Shown: positions 22,812 to 34,917 of the stretch, piece by piece
Numbering within the stretch: position 1 is the stretch's first letter
Layout: each line of letters starts with the position of its first letter
NCBI GenBank assembly: GCA_033297205.1
Contig: MU859140.1
Span: 80,438-144,437, forward strand
Origin: Pseudoneurospora amorphoporcata
Taxonomy: Eukaryota; Ascomycota; Sordariomycetes; Sordariales; Sordariaceae
Reading direction: 5' to 3'
Length of the DNA stretch: 64,000 nt
The notes under the pieces: generated by a model
The model's database searches: none
The model's input: only the letters and a program-made list of their open reading frames with translations
What the model was told of the DNA's origin: nothing
Translations under genes and position numbers: made by a program

Positions 22812-23449
22812 GATACTCCCATTATCTGAAGTGGCACATACAAAACCATGTCTCTGGTCTACTCGTCATAATCACGACCATGGGAGAAATTGACTTGTGC
22901 GTGATTTGGACGTTGTAAAATGGCTTGGAAACGAGTGATCACATCTCGCACGTGAAGTGTGTGGAAAATATACCAAGCAGAATGCTTGGGATAGGGGGGG
23001 AAGGAACTTGAAAAATGCGTCGAGTTGTCAAACAAGAACCGCTCAGGAGTGTCTAAGGTACTTAATAAGGGGCTTATCCTAGTGTCCCGCGGTCATATCT
23101 CCTATTACACTAGCTTGGGTGCCTTGACTTGCTGTAGTCGTCCAGCTCTCTTCATCGTGGAAGTCTGTGCCGTCATACTACAGTCAGTGATAATGACAGG
23201 TAGCTCGGTGCGGACTGGAGTTTCCAATGGATTGACATTGTTGTTCAGGTATGTATAGGTTCAAAGTGGTATTTGTAGATCTCTGTCTCCTTGTGTTGCT
23301 TCATCTGTCCCTTTGTCTTGTTCCGCGCCCAGCAACCTGGTCTGCATGCAACAAAACGCAGAAACACTCACATGAATGAGGAATTGTTGATCAACATCAC
23401 TGTTTTTTGTTTTGCGCATATATGAAGTTCGCGGCTGTGATACTTGATG
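22812..23449. other. Intergenic, no gene seen
   Basis: About 640 bp between the kinase start and the PEBP stop, both on the minus strand. It presumably carries the kinase promoter. No feature recognised. Confidence 0.5.
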
Positions 23450-24384
23450 TTAGCCATAGAAACTCCATGAACCGCTCGTAATATGTTCCGACTTACCCAA
23501 GGGCGCTAATCCATTCTCAGCCGCCCAATCCCTGACACCATGCGTCTTGCCATTCACCACTTTATCATATCCCCAGCGCTTTCTTTGCTTGGGCTTCGAC
23601 AAGTGCAGCTTCTCGCTTGTTCCATTGACCGGTGCAAGGGCCAAGATGACATATCTGTGCTTTCCAGTCTTTTTGGGCGGAGCCGGGGGTGTGTAAGACA
23701 CCACGTCCTCCAAACTTTGGCGGGAAAGCGACAAAGGGCATCGCTGGGGCTCAGTTGGTTCGTCGGTGACGGGATACTCCTCTGTGTCCAGATGTCCGAC
23801 GGCAATCCAGTGGCAGAACTCTGACCATTTGGGGTCATCTCGTGATGGGGCATCGGGATCAGTAATGACAATAACAAGACTTGTGCTGGAGCGAAGGAAG
23901 CAAGTTGTAGGTGATAACGGATCCTTGAGGAGAACGGAGGGTGTATCTTGAAGGTCCTCCGGGTTAAGGGTGTTGCCCAGTGATGCTTGGTGATCATCGG
24001 ACCATTTCGCTTCCAAGTTCAGTATGGGGATAAAGTCATCGATGACTGTTGATAGTAGGTAGCCGTTAGTTCGTGAGATCACTCCGGGTTTCCTGACAAC
24101 GATCGACCCACCAGTTGGAATGATCTCTGCTTTCTTCAATCTGTATGGTGCGTTTCCAGGAGGTTAGGACCAGGACAGTGTCACTTTTACAGAGTGGATG
24201 TATTGAATATAAGTATCACTTACGCCTCTCTCACCCCTTCAGTCGTCGCCGCCGATGTTTCTGGCTTGGGTCCAACAGCGAGCTTACCAGCTAAGACATG
24301 TTGATCCGGGAGCCCGACCAGGCTCGCAGCATGGCCCAAACTGGCAAGCAGTGCAGGGATAACAAGACCGAACGCAGGCTTCAT
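23450..24384 (-). CDS. Secreted PEBP / carboxypeptidase Y inhibitor-like protein
   Basis: Two exons (24384-24224 and 24140-23450, 83-nt intron) give 283 residues. Exon 1 encodes a clear signal peptide ('MKPAFGLVIPALLASLGHAA'). Exon 2 holds the phosphatidylethanolamine-binding fold, with the two signatures 'VIVITDPDAPSRDDPKWSEFCHWI' and 'GKHRYVILAL' (the family's G-x-HRYV). Relatives include yeast Tfs1, which inhibits carboxypeptidase Y, and animal RKIP. The signal peptide suggests an extracellular, vacuolar or cell-wall location rather than the cytosol. A Pro/Lys-rich insert lies just before the HRYV motif. The start in exon 1 was chosen because it alone supplies both the signal peptide and a clean splice in frame. 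Confidence 0.9.
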
Positions 24385-25189
24385 GATTGCGCTTTTCAAA
24401 ATCCAAGTGGCTGGACTCGTGGTTCAGTTAAAGATGATATGAATGGCGAACGATAGGGAGCTCAGTAAAAGGCAGATGTTGTTGTCGTCATGTTCCTCCA
24501 ACCTGTCGGGCGAAACTGGGTGGGGAGGCCTTATCAGCAGTGACTGATAAGAATCCATGATGTCATAACAGAATACCTTGCATAACAACGGAAAGTACAA
24601 CTGGTCCCTTTAATTGTCCGTCTTGAAACTGAAATGGTGGGATTCATTGAAGTTTTCCTTTTTACTTCCTCAGACTGAGATATTGAAAGAACGTCGTTGT
24701 TTAGATCATTTGAAGTACCTCTAGGCACCTTCTAGGTAATCAATCCTGGTCATGAGAACCTTGCTGGTTAAGCTGTTAAGGTGGGCAGGTACCGTACCCG
24801 AGACTATTCCTCCAGCTTCCCGTGGGTGGTAATTTTGGGCTGCCCTGCTCTTTGAATTCTTCCATCCCGCCAAGTGGAACATACCTATCATTTTCACACC
24901 ACCTCATTATGTTCCACGCTTCGAATACACGGAAGTCCTGAATTAATCATCGCCGCCTCCAGCGGCAGACCACTGATGTGTCTTCTCGCTTGTCTATGTT
25001 TTCAATTAACGTCATTTTGTCGTCATCAAGTTCATTTGCTTCTCATCGTCCCAACTCATAAGAACTTCCCCGCCGCGGTTCGCGATGGGAGGCGCGTAGG
25101 CCAAGAACTGGAATTCCCCAACTGGAGCAAACAAATCCCTTGTACATAGCTAGGCGGACAAATTTGCCTTTACTTGGAATCACGATGAT
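24385..25189. promoter_or_regulatory. Divergent intergenic region PEBP / esterase-like gene
   Basis: About 800 bp between divergent genes; it should contain both promoters. No gene or repeat recognised. Confidence 0.5.
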
Positions 25190-26923
25190 ATGAAAGTCCT
25201 GGGGCGTTCCCATTCACCGGCTCTATGTGCCTCGACATGTTACCGAACAACTTTCTTCCTATACCAACAACAAACCTATCGTCACATTTCTTCTTCACCC
25301 ACACTTTACCTCAATCTCCATAACAACCATCCAGCACAAGTAATGCACAAATTCAGGGACAGGATGTCTTCCCTTACCGACAGCGCTGCCGCACACGTGC
25401 ACCTAGACCGGGTCGAAAGCATCAGCCGAGGCCATACTCCCCGACACTTCTCCAGACAGTCGACTCCTCAGCCTCCCGCATCACCGATCGAGCTCCTTCG
25501 AAGCCACGTCCATCCTTTTCCCTCCCTGTCCGAAGCCCTAGCAGGCATTAACAAGGACATCTTTCGATACTTCGACTCATTCGGCTCCGCCAAAGTCCTG
25601 CTCATCGGCGACTCGTCCCATGGCACCTCCGAGTTCTACGCCTTCCGTGCCGCTCTGACGCGCTACATGATCGAACACCATGGGTACACCATAGTCGCCT
25701 GCGAAGCCGACTGGCCCGATGCCGAGTCCATCGACCGATACGTCCGTCGGCGCCCAGGGCCGGGACCGCCCGCCACCATCGAGCCCGAAGCCGAAGCACG
25801 GCGCGCAGGGAGAGAGCCGAGCTTCGTGCGGTTTCCACGGTGGATGTGGAGGAACAAGGAGACACATGACTTCGTCGAGTGGCTAAGGGGTTGGAACGAA
25901 GGCAAGGAAGTGAAAAAGGAGGCCACTGGATTCTACGGATTGGATCTGTACAGCATGGGTTCATCGATGCGCGCAGTCATTGATTATTTGGAACATGTCG
26001 ATAAGGATATGGCGCAGGTTGCGAGACAGAGATATTGGAGATTACTTGAATGGTCCGAAGATCCACATGAATATGGGCTGGAGACACTGGTGTCTGCGGG
26101 CAAAGGGTTCAAAGGCTATGAGGACGATGTGGTGCAGATGCTAAAAGCCCTGCTGAGTAAAAGGCTCGAATATGAACGGATAAAGTGGGACGGGGAGGAA
26201 TTTCATGGAGGAGAGCAAAATGCGAGATTGGTAAAGGGTCGGTTTTTCTTTACGGTGCAGGTTCCCGATTTGTTACTAACTTGACCCTCACCAGATGCGG
26301 AACACTACTACAGAGCCATGTACTACGCACGCGACGAATCCTGGAATCTTCGCGACACCCACATGTTCGAGACACTCCAGCGTATCCTCGACCACCGTGG
26401 CTCCCACTCAAAGGCAATTGTGTGGGCGCATAACAGCCACATTGGAGATGCCCGGGCGACCAGCATGAGCTGGTCCGAGGATGAAATCAATGTTGGACAG
26501 CTGTGCAAAGAGGCTTATGGTAAGAAGGCCCTCAGCATCGGCTGCTTGGGATACACGGGTAAGGTTGCCGCCGCCAAACGTTGGGACGGAGACATGATTG
26601 TTATGCATGTCAAGCCAGCCTTGCCCAACAGTTATGAGCGACTGATGCACGATACCGGTATCAAGAACTTTGTGTTGGATCTGAGGACAAAGCACTGCGA
26701 TAAGGCTTTGAGAGAGGTTTTGATGGAGAAGAAACTGGAGAGGTTCATTGGAGTGATCTATGCGCCCGCGACGGAGAGACAGTCACATTACTCGTTTGCC
26801 GTGCTGCCTGAGCAGTTTGATGGCATTGTTTACTTTGATGAGACTGAAGAGGTTGGAGCTTTGGAGGTTCATCAGCCTCATGGGCCACTTGAGTTTGACG
26901 AGACATGGCCTTTCGGGTTGTGA
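25190..26923 (+). CDS. Erythromycin-esterase-like protein
   Basis: Two exons (25190-26237 and 26295-26923, 57-nt intron with CTAAC branch) give 558 residues. The erythromycin esterase family (PF05139) in bacteria hydrolyses macrolide lactones, but members are widespread and most have no known substrate. Motifs typical of the fold are present: 'LLIGDSSHGTSEFYAFR', 'VACEADWPDAESIDRY', 'GFYGLDLYSM', 'IVWAHNSHIGDARAT' and 'ERQSHYSFAVLPEQFD'. The His and Glu residues regarded as catalytic in EreA/EreB-like enzymes fall in the first, second and fourth of these. Residues 1-51 look like leader sequence, so the true start may be the in-frame ATG at 25343 (507 residues). A fungal role is unknown. Confidence 0.88.
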
Positions 26924-27527
26924 GAAGGGCAAGAGTTTGGATAACACTAGCTTTTGTACAGTTGACCTGAAAAGGATGGGTTTGATGTCTATCTTGGTTT
27001 CAAGTGTCCGAAGAAGGGTACAATTTTGAAACAGGATACAAGATACAGGCCTGTGTTGGTTTCCGACAAAGGAAAACCCAAGTGATGAATAGGTATGGGC
27101 TACTCAAACTTGTGGAGTTCTCTCCAGAGCTCACATTACATTGGAGCGGAGAGAAGTTGTCTCCAAATTGTCATCTGATGTTCTCTAGACATTTGACAGG
27201 CATGTGATGTCAAGTTGCTGCAGTACCCCCGCGCAAGCACGGAGCATAACGTCAAACATTCGTCACTGCGACAGGCTACAGGTGACAGATATTGAAAGCA
27301 GGCCCTGCATGAGAAGTGTCTGCAAGAACCAAGAAGTGCCAGAGTGCGCGCATAATGCGGCTTGCTTCTACATCTTCCCACAAAGAAGCACTTGACTACA
27401 AAGACAGGACAGTCCTGTTTACCGTTGCCATCCAATGCTTCGTAGCCGCTTTCCCATCGACCCGAAGCCCTTTCCACTCTTGTACGCCAGAAGATCGATA
27501 GCCACTACTGCCTTTCATTCCACAAAG
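26924..27527. other. Intergenic, no gene seen
   Basis: About 600 bp upstream of the CON-6 gene. Part (27435-27527) is open in frame with that gene and could be an N-terminal extension. Nothing else is recognised. Confidence 0.45.
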
Positions 27528-28049
27528 ATGGATCCCGGAAACCGTGAGCGCGGCCTCAAGGCAGCCATCAATAACCCGCGCGTGTCCGAGCAGGCCAAGC
27601 AGCGCGACCGTGAGATCCTCGAAAGCGAGTTTGGAACCCACATGCCCCAGGAGAGTACCACAGATATGGCAGAGGAGGAATTTCTCACCGACATCACCTC
27701 CAGCAAGCTTGGTTCACCCTCCGCTTCTACTGCCAAGAAGGGTCGCAGCAAGTCGGCGGGATCTCATGAAGCTTCCACCAGCTCCAAAACCGAGTCATCC
27801 ACATCCACGAATCTGGAGGGAAAGGACAAGGGAAATGTGTAGGTCATCGCCAACCCATTGCAGCCAGCATCATGAAGCCATATAATACATACTCTTTTAA
27901 GCAAGAGAAAGACATGAATGGTGACTGACAGTGGATTCTCGCACAGCATCCGCGGACTGAAGGCAGCAATCCATAACCCCAACGTGTCGGAGAAGGCCAA
28001 GGAGAAGGACCGCAAGAAGCTGCACGATCTTGGAGAGCCCTTCGACTGA
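27528..28049 (+). CDS. Conidiation-specific CON-6 family protein, two repeats
   Basis: Two exons (27528-27838 and 27947-28049, 108-nt intron, donor GTAGGT) give 137 residues. Two CON-6 motifs are seen: 'RERGLKAAINNPRVSEQAK' near the start and 'IRGLKAAIHNPNVSEKAKEK' at the end, the latter formed only after splicing. Between them lies a Ser/Thr/Lys-rich linker. CON-6 was described as a Neurospora protein that accumulates in conidia; its biochemical role is not known. The frame is open upstream to an ATG at 27435, and those 31 extra residues are Arg-rich and would look like a mitochondrial presequence. I prefer the ATG at 27528 because family members begin close to the first motif. Confidence 0.9.
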
Positions 28050-28975
28050 GGTACTCTTGCCACATGAGCATTGTTCATACTGGACATGGAGATTTTTGGA
28101 AGAGACATGCAAGTCAAAGATCTGGAAGGAGATAGGAAAGTCAACAGCACCACAGAGGGTACAGCATCATGGTCGTTACACCCACATGTCTATTTACATA
28201 GGACCGAGATTCAGGAACGGATGAATGCAATAGGATTCCCTTGATTACAGCCCTTCATCCTCTGTGTGAACACAAACAGAAACATGCAGGTATCGTCAGA
28301 TAGAAGTGATCGGTCTTGCATCCAACATGGCGGAATGATGTAGACCAGAATGCCAAGACTTCATCCCGCTCCCCCTTTTCCCAGCTTACACGGCACGGGG
28401 CAGAAGATTCGGAGCCGCGGTTTCTGCCTACGGCGCCTTCCCGTTATCTCTCTGTGAGATGGAACATTCGGCTTCAAGCTCCGGCCTGTTCTTTCTTTCT
28501 TTGATAAGAATGTGTGGTAAGGTTATCGCGTATTGTGTTGGGTTTGGAAGTCGCCATCCGGCGTCGAGACCGGCAGGGAAAGTGATCAACAAACACCTGC
28601 AATCAGTGGCTCAAGAGCTTTCAGGAATTCAGGAAATCCCCGCAGCCAAGGGCAATCGCATCAGATCCGGATACTCATCGCCGATTAAAACGTCATCACG
28701 TCTATTGACGCAACAAGTTTCTCTTTAAAAAGGGAAGGAAGTCTCCAAACACTTTGGTTGTGGACCGTTGGTTACTGTTATCCACTACCTTAACAAATAT
28801 CACGCAAACAGTCGGCGGACTTTGTTAGCGCAACTGTTTGGGAACATCGACGGCTCCAACCGGTCAACCCACCCGTTTGTCCACTTCGTGAGATGGAAAG
28901 AGCGGTCCCTTCGTGCCACTCACCCAGGCCAGAACCACCGGATTAAATAATACGATCGTCCCCCACCTTCAAACC
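28050..28975. other. Intergenic, promoter of the SMP-domain gene
   Basis: About 930 bp. A TATA-like element (TTAAATAAT) lies at about 28943-28951. No gene recognised. Confidence 0.5.
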
Positions 28976-29239
28976 ATGCATCACGTCGACTTTATCCACC
29001 ACTGGTCCTCAGACGAGGCTATTTCAGCTCCCACCACTCCCGCAACTTCCAACCCTCCTCCACCACTTTCTCGCAACCCCAGCACTGCAACAAAGACACA
29101 CACTGCCGACTCAGACGCAGAAGACTTCACAGACACCGACAACGAGAGTGATTGTGACGGCAGTCAACAACCACACAGCAGCTTCACCCGCACAACCAGC
29201 TACGGCTACAGCAGCGAACAAACACCACATACAGACACC

Positions 29240-29727
29240 ATGTCCACCACCGAGCAGCAGCAGCTTCCCTCCCGTGAGGAGCTCAAGGAGCGTGCGGTTG
29301 AGGGCCACCCAATCACTACCGAGGAGGTCTCCAAGATCGCCAAGACGGAGACCGAGCTGACGGACGGTCGTGGCCCTATCGCCGGCGGAGTTGCCGCGAC
29401 GGCCCAGAGCTTGAAGGCCAAGCAGGAGCACTTTATTGAGGTGGCCAGCGAGGTGTCTCATAAGCCTGTCGACGAGATCACCAAGAAGGATGCCGCTGCT
29501 GTTGAGAGCGCCGAGGTGTGTTACAATTAATTTTCCTTTTTTCTTTATGGTTGACCCTCATCATATTCGTCACCGTGCCAGTTTAATTCTGACGGACTTT
29601 GTTTATATGACAGGCACGTCTTCTTGGCCACCGCCCGCCCAAGGGATCGACCGCCGCTACGATTCAGTCGATCGCGGACAAGAACGAGAGACTTATGTCC
29701 GAGACTAAGAAGGCTGATGATGCCTAG
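29240..29727 (+). CDS. SMP (seed maturation protein) domain protein
   Basis: Two exons (29240-29515 and 29614-29727, 98-nt intron) give 129 residues. The core 'EEVSKIAKTETELTDGRGPI' followed by 'GGVAATAQSLKAKQE', and in exon 2 'GSTAATIQSIADKNE', match the SMP/LEA-type domain of plant seed maturation proteins, which is also found in fungi. Such proteins are hydrophilic and linked to desiccation and spore dormancy, so a role in conidia or ascospores is a reasonable inference. The frame is open upstream to an ATG at 28976 (217 residues). The TATA-like site at 28943 lies so close to that ATG that the transcript probably starts near or after it, so I favour 29240. Confidence 0.82.
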
Positions 29728-30343
29728 ACTCGAGTCTAATGGCTTGCTGTCCATTCGGGGGAGGATTGTTATGATGACTACGAAAAACATAATTTGCGCA
29801 TCTAGGCTTGGAGTTATGGAGGATGGGCTTTGGGAGGAAATCACACAAAGGGCATATCATATTGACACAGAGACGGAAGAGTCTTTGATGGGAAAAAGTT
29901 GATTGATTGGGATCACACTAGACTTTATATTTGATGTTTTCAAACGCACATCAGCTTCACATAGTTCAGCACCAAGGACCAAAATAAAGAAAAACCTACT
30001 ATTTTTGACATTGCACGCATGGACTGGCCCCAGGAGTGAATTCAGATGGTCCCAATTTTCCGTTTCCTCTTCCACGGGAAATGTCAAGCTGACGTGTTGT
30101 TGCGAGACTGTTCCTTTCGACTGATACCAGTCAGTATTCTTGCCATGTGAGAAAACGCGATGTGAATAGCATCATTGAACGTAGGGTCAGACAAGACATG
30201 GGTGACAACAGGAAGGCAGAAAATTGGATGTAGTAAACCAAATGCTTCTTTGCTTGCTATCAAGTCAAGGCAGGTATTTCTAGGTCATGTCGTCGTTACA
30301 AAAAGGAAAGATCATTATTCATCCTCCCCTTTGACTTTGTACT
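29728..30343. other. Convergent intergenic region, no gene seen
   Basis: About 600 bp between the 3' ends of the SMP gene and the SDR gene. No feature recognised. Confidence 0.5.
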
Positions 30344-31441
30344 CTAGGCAGAGTACCAGTCAACCAAAGCATCCTCGCCAAGCTTATCCTTGATGATGCG
30401 CTCGCTCAGGTCCCAGAGAGCCTGACCGAGGACGGGGTCGGAAGCCTGGGAAGACTCCTTGCCGGGTTCATTTACATCCGAAAAATACCCACTATTCAAG
30501 TTCTGCTCCTCGATCTTGGGGTCGGTAAGCGCCCACAAGGCACTGTAAGAACCCTGCTTCACGTCACGGCCAAAGGCCAGCATGGACCATGTGAGAAGCT
30601 TGCCGGTGATGCCGGGGTAGGCGTCCTTCCATTGTTGCTGCATGGCGGTGTTGACCTGGTTGTTGTGTCCATGTTAGTAACCTGGAAGACGTTCGAAACC
30701 AAAAGAGGAATTGGTGATGGAGATCAAAGGGGGGGAGGGGAAATGACTTACAGCACCAGGATGCACCGAAATCGAGTAAATATTGTCCCCATTCTTCTTG
30801 ATCACCTTCTCCGCCAGCCCGTACTTGGAGAACAGAATCAGCGCCAGCTTGGTCCGTCCATACAACTCGGTCGGGCCCAGCTCCGGGTTATTGATCTCGT
30901 CCAGACTAGCAAAGTGCACCGTGCTCGGCGCCATCCGATGCATCTCGCTTGCCTCAAACACCACCCTCGGCGCGGGCGTGTTGGGTAACTTGCTCGTTTT
31001 CTTCAGGACCGGGTACAGCTGGTTAACAACATAATACTGCCCCAAGTAATTCACGCCGAAATGGCGATCGATCCCGTCCGCGTCCAGGCCGTACTGGTTC
31101 GTGTTGATGCCCGCTGACAAGACCAGGAAATCGAGACGGTCGAGCTCTTCGCGCAGGGTGGAGAAGACGGAGCGGACCTGCGAGAGGTTTCCCATGTCGC
31201 ATTCGCGCCATTCGACGACGGCTCCAGGGGATTCGGCGATGATGGTCGCTTTGGCGTCCTCGCCTTGCTCTTCTTTGCGGTTCACCATGATGACTCGGCA
31301 GCCGGCGTTGGCGAGGGCGCGCGAGACTTCGAAGCCGATGCCGAAGGCGCCGCCGGTTACGACGGCGACGCGGCCGTTGAGGTCCTCGGGCTGGACGGGC
31401 TTGGGGCCGATGCCGGTGGCTTTTTGGAGGACGGACTGCAT
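30344..31441 (-). CDS. Short-chain dehydrogenase/reductase
   Basis: Two exons (31441-30752 and 30655-30344, 96-nt intron) give 333 residues. The Rossmann fold is intact: cofactor loop 'VAVVTGGAFGIGFEVSRAL', an Arg after beta-2 ('VNRKEE') that suggests NADP(H), 'LVLSAGINTN' in place of NNAG, and the catalytic 'YGRTK' (Y-x-x-x-K) followed by 'SVHPGAVNTAM'. The layout is that of WWOX/retinol-dehydrogenase-like SDRs that are common in fungi. The substrate is unknown. The intron falls exactly between 'HPGA' and 'VNTAM'. No partner gene nearby suggests a pathway. Confidence 0.93.
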
Positions 31442-31833
31442 TGTGGTTGTGCTGTCGTTTTCGGTTTGGATTGGTGGTTAGGGATGTAAGTGGTAGTGGC
31501 TGTTAGTGTGTTGGTCTCGGGTAAGGTTGTCGAGATGTGATTTTTGGAGTGGATGACAAGTGTCAGGGTGAATGGGAGAGACGGTAAATGTCAACTTATG
31601 ATGTTTCTTCCAACGAGAATCCGTCAACGTGACTGCCGTCCTACACCGGTCGAGGCTTTCGTCTGGACATCATTGATGATCGTGACGTTACTACACAGTA
31701 GCTCCTGGGACCGCGGTAAAGTGGGGTCAGTGATGACATCACCACTTTCCTGAACTAGAACTCTTTCGACACTTCCAATGAAACCACTTTGCCGCTATCT
31801 ACAACACTAAGATAGGTTGAGTTAACGGTCATA
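31442..31833. other. Intergenic, no gene seen
   Basis: About 390 bp between two minus-strand genes; probably the SDR promoter. No feature recognised. Confidence 0.5.
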
Positions 31834-33983
31834 TCAGCAGTCACACCAATCATCCTCCAATCCTTCCTTCGCATCCTCATCCCCAGGGGCATTCCTCCAA
31901 TCTGAACGGCCCCAATTATTATCCCCGCGGACTTTAACCCCTTTACTCAGCTTCGCCGCCCACTTCAACAAGAACTCATCCACCTCCTCCGGGTTTTTCC
32001 CTCTTTCCCCAACCAAATTACTCGCCTTAACCTTCACCATCTCCCTTTCTAGCTTATACACGGTCGCAAACGTCAGAAAGCTCATGTACGCACTATCCAC
32101 CGCCCCGCTGATCCAAGCATGGTGCGTGCTTAACGCCTCGCCGCTCATGAAGAACTTGCCGTTGCAAAACACCTGCTGGAATTCCGGGTACAGATCTTTG
32201 AACTGGCCCGGTCCGAAGAGCGCAAAGGCGCCGCCCTGTAAAGGGTCGTGAGACCAGGCGAAGGCGTGGTGGGTGACGTATTGCTGCTTAAGAAAATCGA
32301 GCGTGATGGGCACAGGGACGGTACTGGCGATGGTCTTGGGGTCGGCCTTGGAGAAGAGCTTGACGAGGGCGTTGAGGCAGACGGAGACGACCTCGTCATC
32401 GATTGTAGGGTCGGTTTTGGTGTAATCGGGTACGAGAGCGCCCACGCGGGTGGCGTCTTGCGCCCAGGAGTAGGAGACCATCAGCACAGCGGGCTTGTCA
32501 GGCCCGTCGTTCCAGGAGGGGTAGACGACGTTGGAGATGGGCAAGTCTGTGGATGAGACACCGCCTATCAGAGTCCACCATGGCGAGGCGAACTTGATGG
32601 CTACCTTGGTGGCGCGGTCGTAGCTGAGCGAGCGAATGCCGGTCAGGATCTTGTCAGGGAGCTGCAGGCCTTCGATGTCGATGCGCCGGAGGGGGGCCAT
32701 GGCGATGGTGGAGAAGACTGCGCTGTAGTCGGTGGTGGATGCGGACTGGCCCTTGGGACAGGTGGTCGTTACGCTGATGGCGGATTTATCGGCGGTTTCT
32801 GACATGGCGGTTACGGGGCGGGAGGTGGTGATCTTGATCCCGGGAGCGCCTGGGACGGGCCAGTCGGGTTTCTCGATCAACTCCTTCATGCGGTCGGTAA
32901 CTTGGCTCATGCCACCTTCGAGGCGTACCCAATCTGCATTCGCGGCCTCGGCGAAGTCGCAATAATCGCAGATGGTCTCGGTGAAAGCTTGGTCGAAAAG
33001 ACCAGTAGATGTATCGGACGCTTCGGCCATGGCCGTCTCCTCGTAAGTCAACCTGGCGGTCGTTATCAGTATTTGAGCTAAGTTTGCTTTACTTCCATCG
33101 CTGTTACTTACTTTGGGTCGGCTTGAAGCATCAGCCATGCACGCGTGGAATAGTAGTCATTAGATCCATCCATGTACTCCTTGAACGCCATGTCCCAGCT
33201 CGGAGCTTGACTAAAGCTCCGAATAACGTTCTCTATCGCGATTTCGAACTTTGCAGAGCTTTTGATTATCCGTGTTAGCCGCCAGACATGAGAATAAATT
33301 GCAAAATATGTAAATGAAGTACTTACTCCGGTTTTTGGTTCTTGTACCACCACATGTTTGGCACCGGGAGTTTATTCTTCTCCTTATAGTTGTATGGCAC
33401 TAACTTGTGACCAAGCTCGAGGAATTCGATGAGATCGATGGCACTTTGTTTCAAGGATGTCAGTACTCCACGGCTAATAAACACCACACCACATCCACAT
33501 GAAAGGAACAACTTACGATCTCATCGTGTCGATCTTCGGAATCCTCATTGCACCAATATCATAATAATCATGCTCCGAATCCGGCTTCTCCCTATCGGAA
33601 AACCAATGGGTATACAGTCGTCCACCGACTCTATCCGACGCCTCGACAACATCAAAGTTATAGATGCCACTCATCTTAAGCATCAGCGCAGTGAACAGAC
33701 CAGCCACACCAGCACCCACGATGCAGATCTTGCCCTTAAAGGGCGGTTCTCCATCGGAACGAAGACCATCGCTCTCTTCGACATCATCTAGGGACGATGG
33801 TACATGGCGAAAGATGGGCTTCAGACCGCGGTCTTGTTCCTTGGACCACCCGTGCCTTTTGGCGTGCTCTTTTTCCAGGTATTCCCTCAGGATGTGCTTG
33901 GCGTACGCGATGCGAAGGCTGCCGCCGCCGCCGGGAGGGAGGAAGTCGATGTTTCGGGGGATGTCGGTTTGTAAGTGGGCCAT
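31834..33983 (-). CDS. Flavin amine oxidase, L-amino-acid-oxidase-like
   Basis: Four exons (33983-33517, 33443-33327, 33258-33112, 33052-31834) give 649 residues. The FAD-binding motif is 'KICIVGAGVAGLFTALML' (GxGxxG at 90-95), followed by the 'VVEASDRVGGRLYTH' second motif and 'YYDIGAMRIP'. The large last exon holds the substrate domain, ending in the FAD-binding 'FFMSGEALSTHHAWISGAVDSAYM'. The size and the 'DIGAMRIP' motif suit fungal L-amino-acid oxidases, which deaminate amino acids to keto acids, ammonia and hydrogen peroxide. No signal peptide is visible, so a cytosolic or peroxisomal site is likely. Introns 1 and 2 use AAG acceptors instead of YAG, so those two junctions are a little less certain. 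Confidence 0.9.
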
Positions 33984-34917
33984 AGTGGTTGATGTCTATG
34001 GATTTCTGAAGATGATGGGCGAGAAAGGGGTTATGATAGTTTGCCTGTATGGTCTCCTCAGTCCTTTGCGGTTCGAAACCCAAATAAGATTTTGGGGCTG
34101 TACCGACATTTATAGTCCTTGCTTGACTGTCTTCCTCCTACACATTTTCTGTCAATGCTAGTAGTATCAACCGCTTGGAGGCCATGTTCGATAGTGTGTG
34201 GACCGGACCGAGCTTGTGGCTAGCTGATCTTGTCATCAGCCCCCGGTCTCCCCAGGTTGTGTAACGGTTGTGGATGGGTTGAGACATTGAGGCCTCATCC
34301 ATCAACCTGTTTATACCGCCAATAGAGACAGATCGATGTCGCGAGATCGAGCTAAAGACGTATCACTTCCTCAACTGAAAGACTATGCATGAGCTGAGTG
34401 ACTAGCACGAAGCTGAAGTGCAGAAAAGGATCGGTCCCGCCGAGAGGCCTCGTGCACTATTGGATCTAGCCTTCTTTGCAGTCGTTAGCCGCATGAAGAT
34501 GGGTTTCAGATCTAAAGTAAAGCTTCGGCGTTAGTGTCAGCCCGGGACTGAAGAGTGAACGAGGTGGGCTTTCCTGAATTCGAAGGAGAGGGCATTCACG
34601 GTGTTCATCCGAGATATGGGTTGAAATTCAGCCCTTTCTGTGAGACTTTGAGCGCTATTGTAGCCGAACCCCTGCCCCATCCACGCATAGCAGGGATCTG
34701 AGGACCCTGCATCTGGTCATCTGGTGCCCCATATGTTCGGACCCACTATGATCGACCGGACATGCATCCGATGTCTCCGTTCATCCCAAAATTTCTCTTC
34801 ACACTCACACACACAACACACAACACAGGATGAAAAATGACTTCAAGCACGACCCTTCCTTCTTAAACTCCATTCCGAGATCTGTCCCCCAACAATTGGC
34901 GGTTAACACCATTAACC
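33984..34917. promoter_or_regulatory. Intergenic upstream of the amine oxidase gene
   Basis: About 930 bp between the amine oxidase start and tRNA-Lys. It should hold the oxidase promoter. An ACAC-rich patch occurs at about 34800-34830. No gene recognised. Confidence 0.5.
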
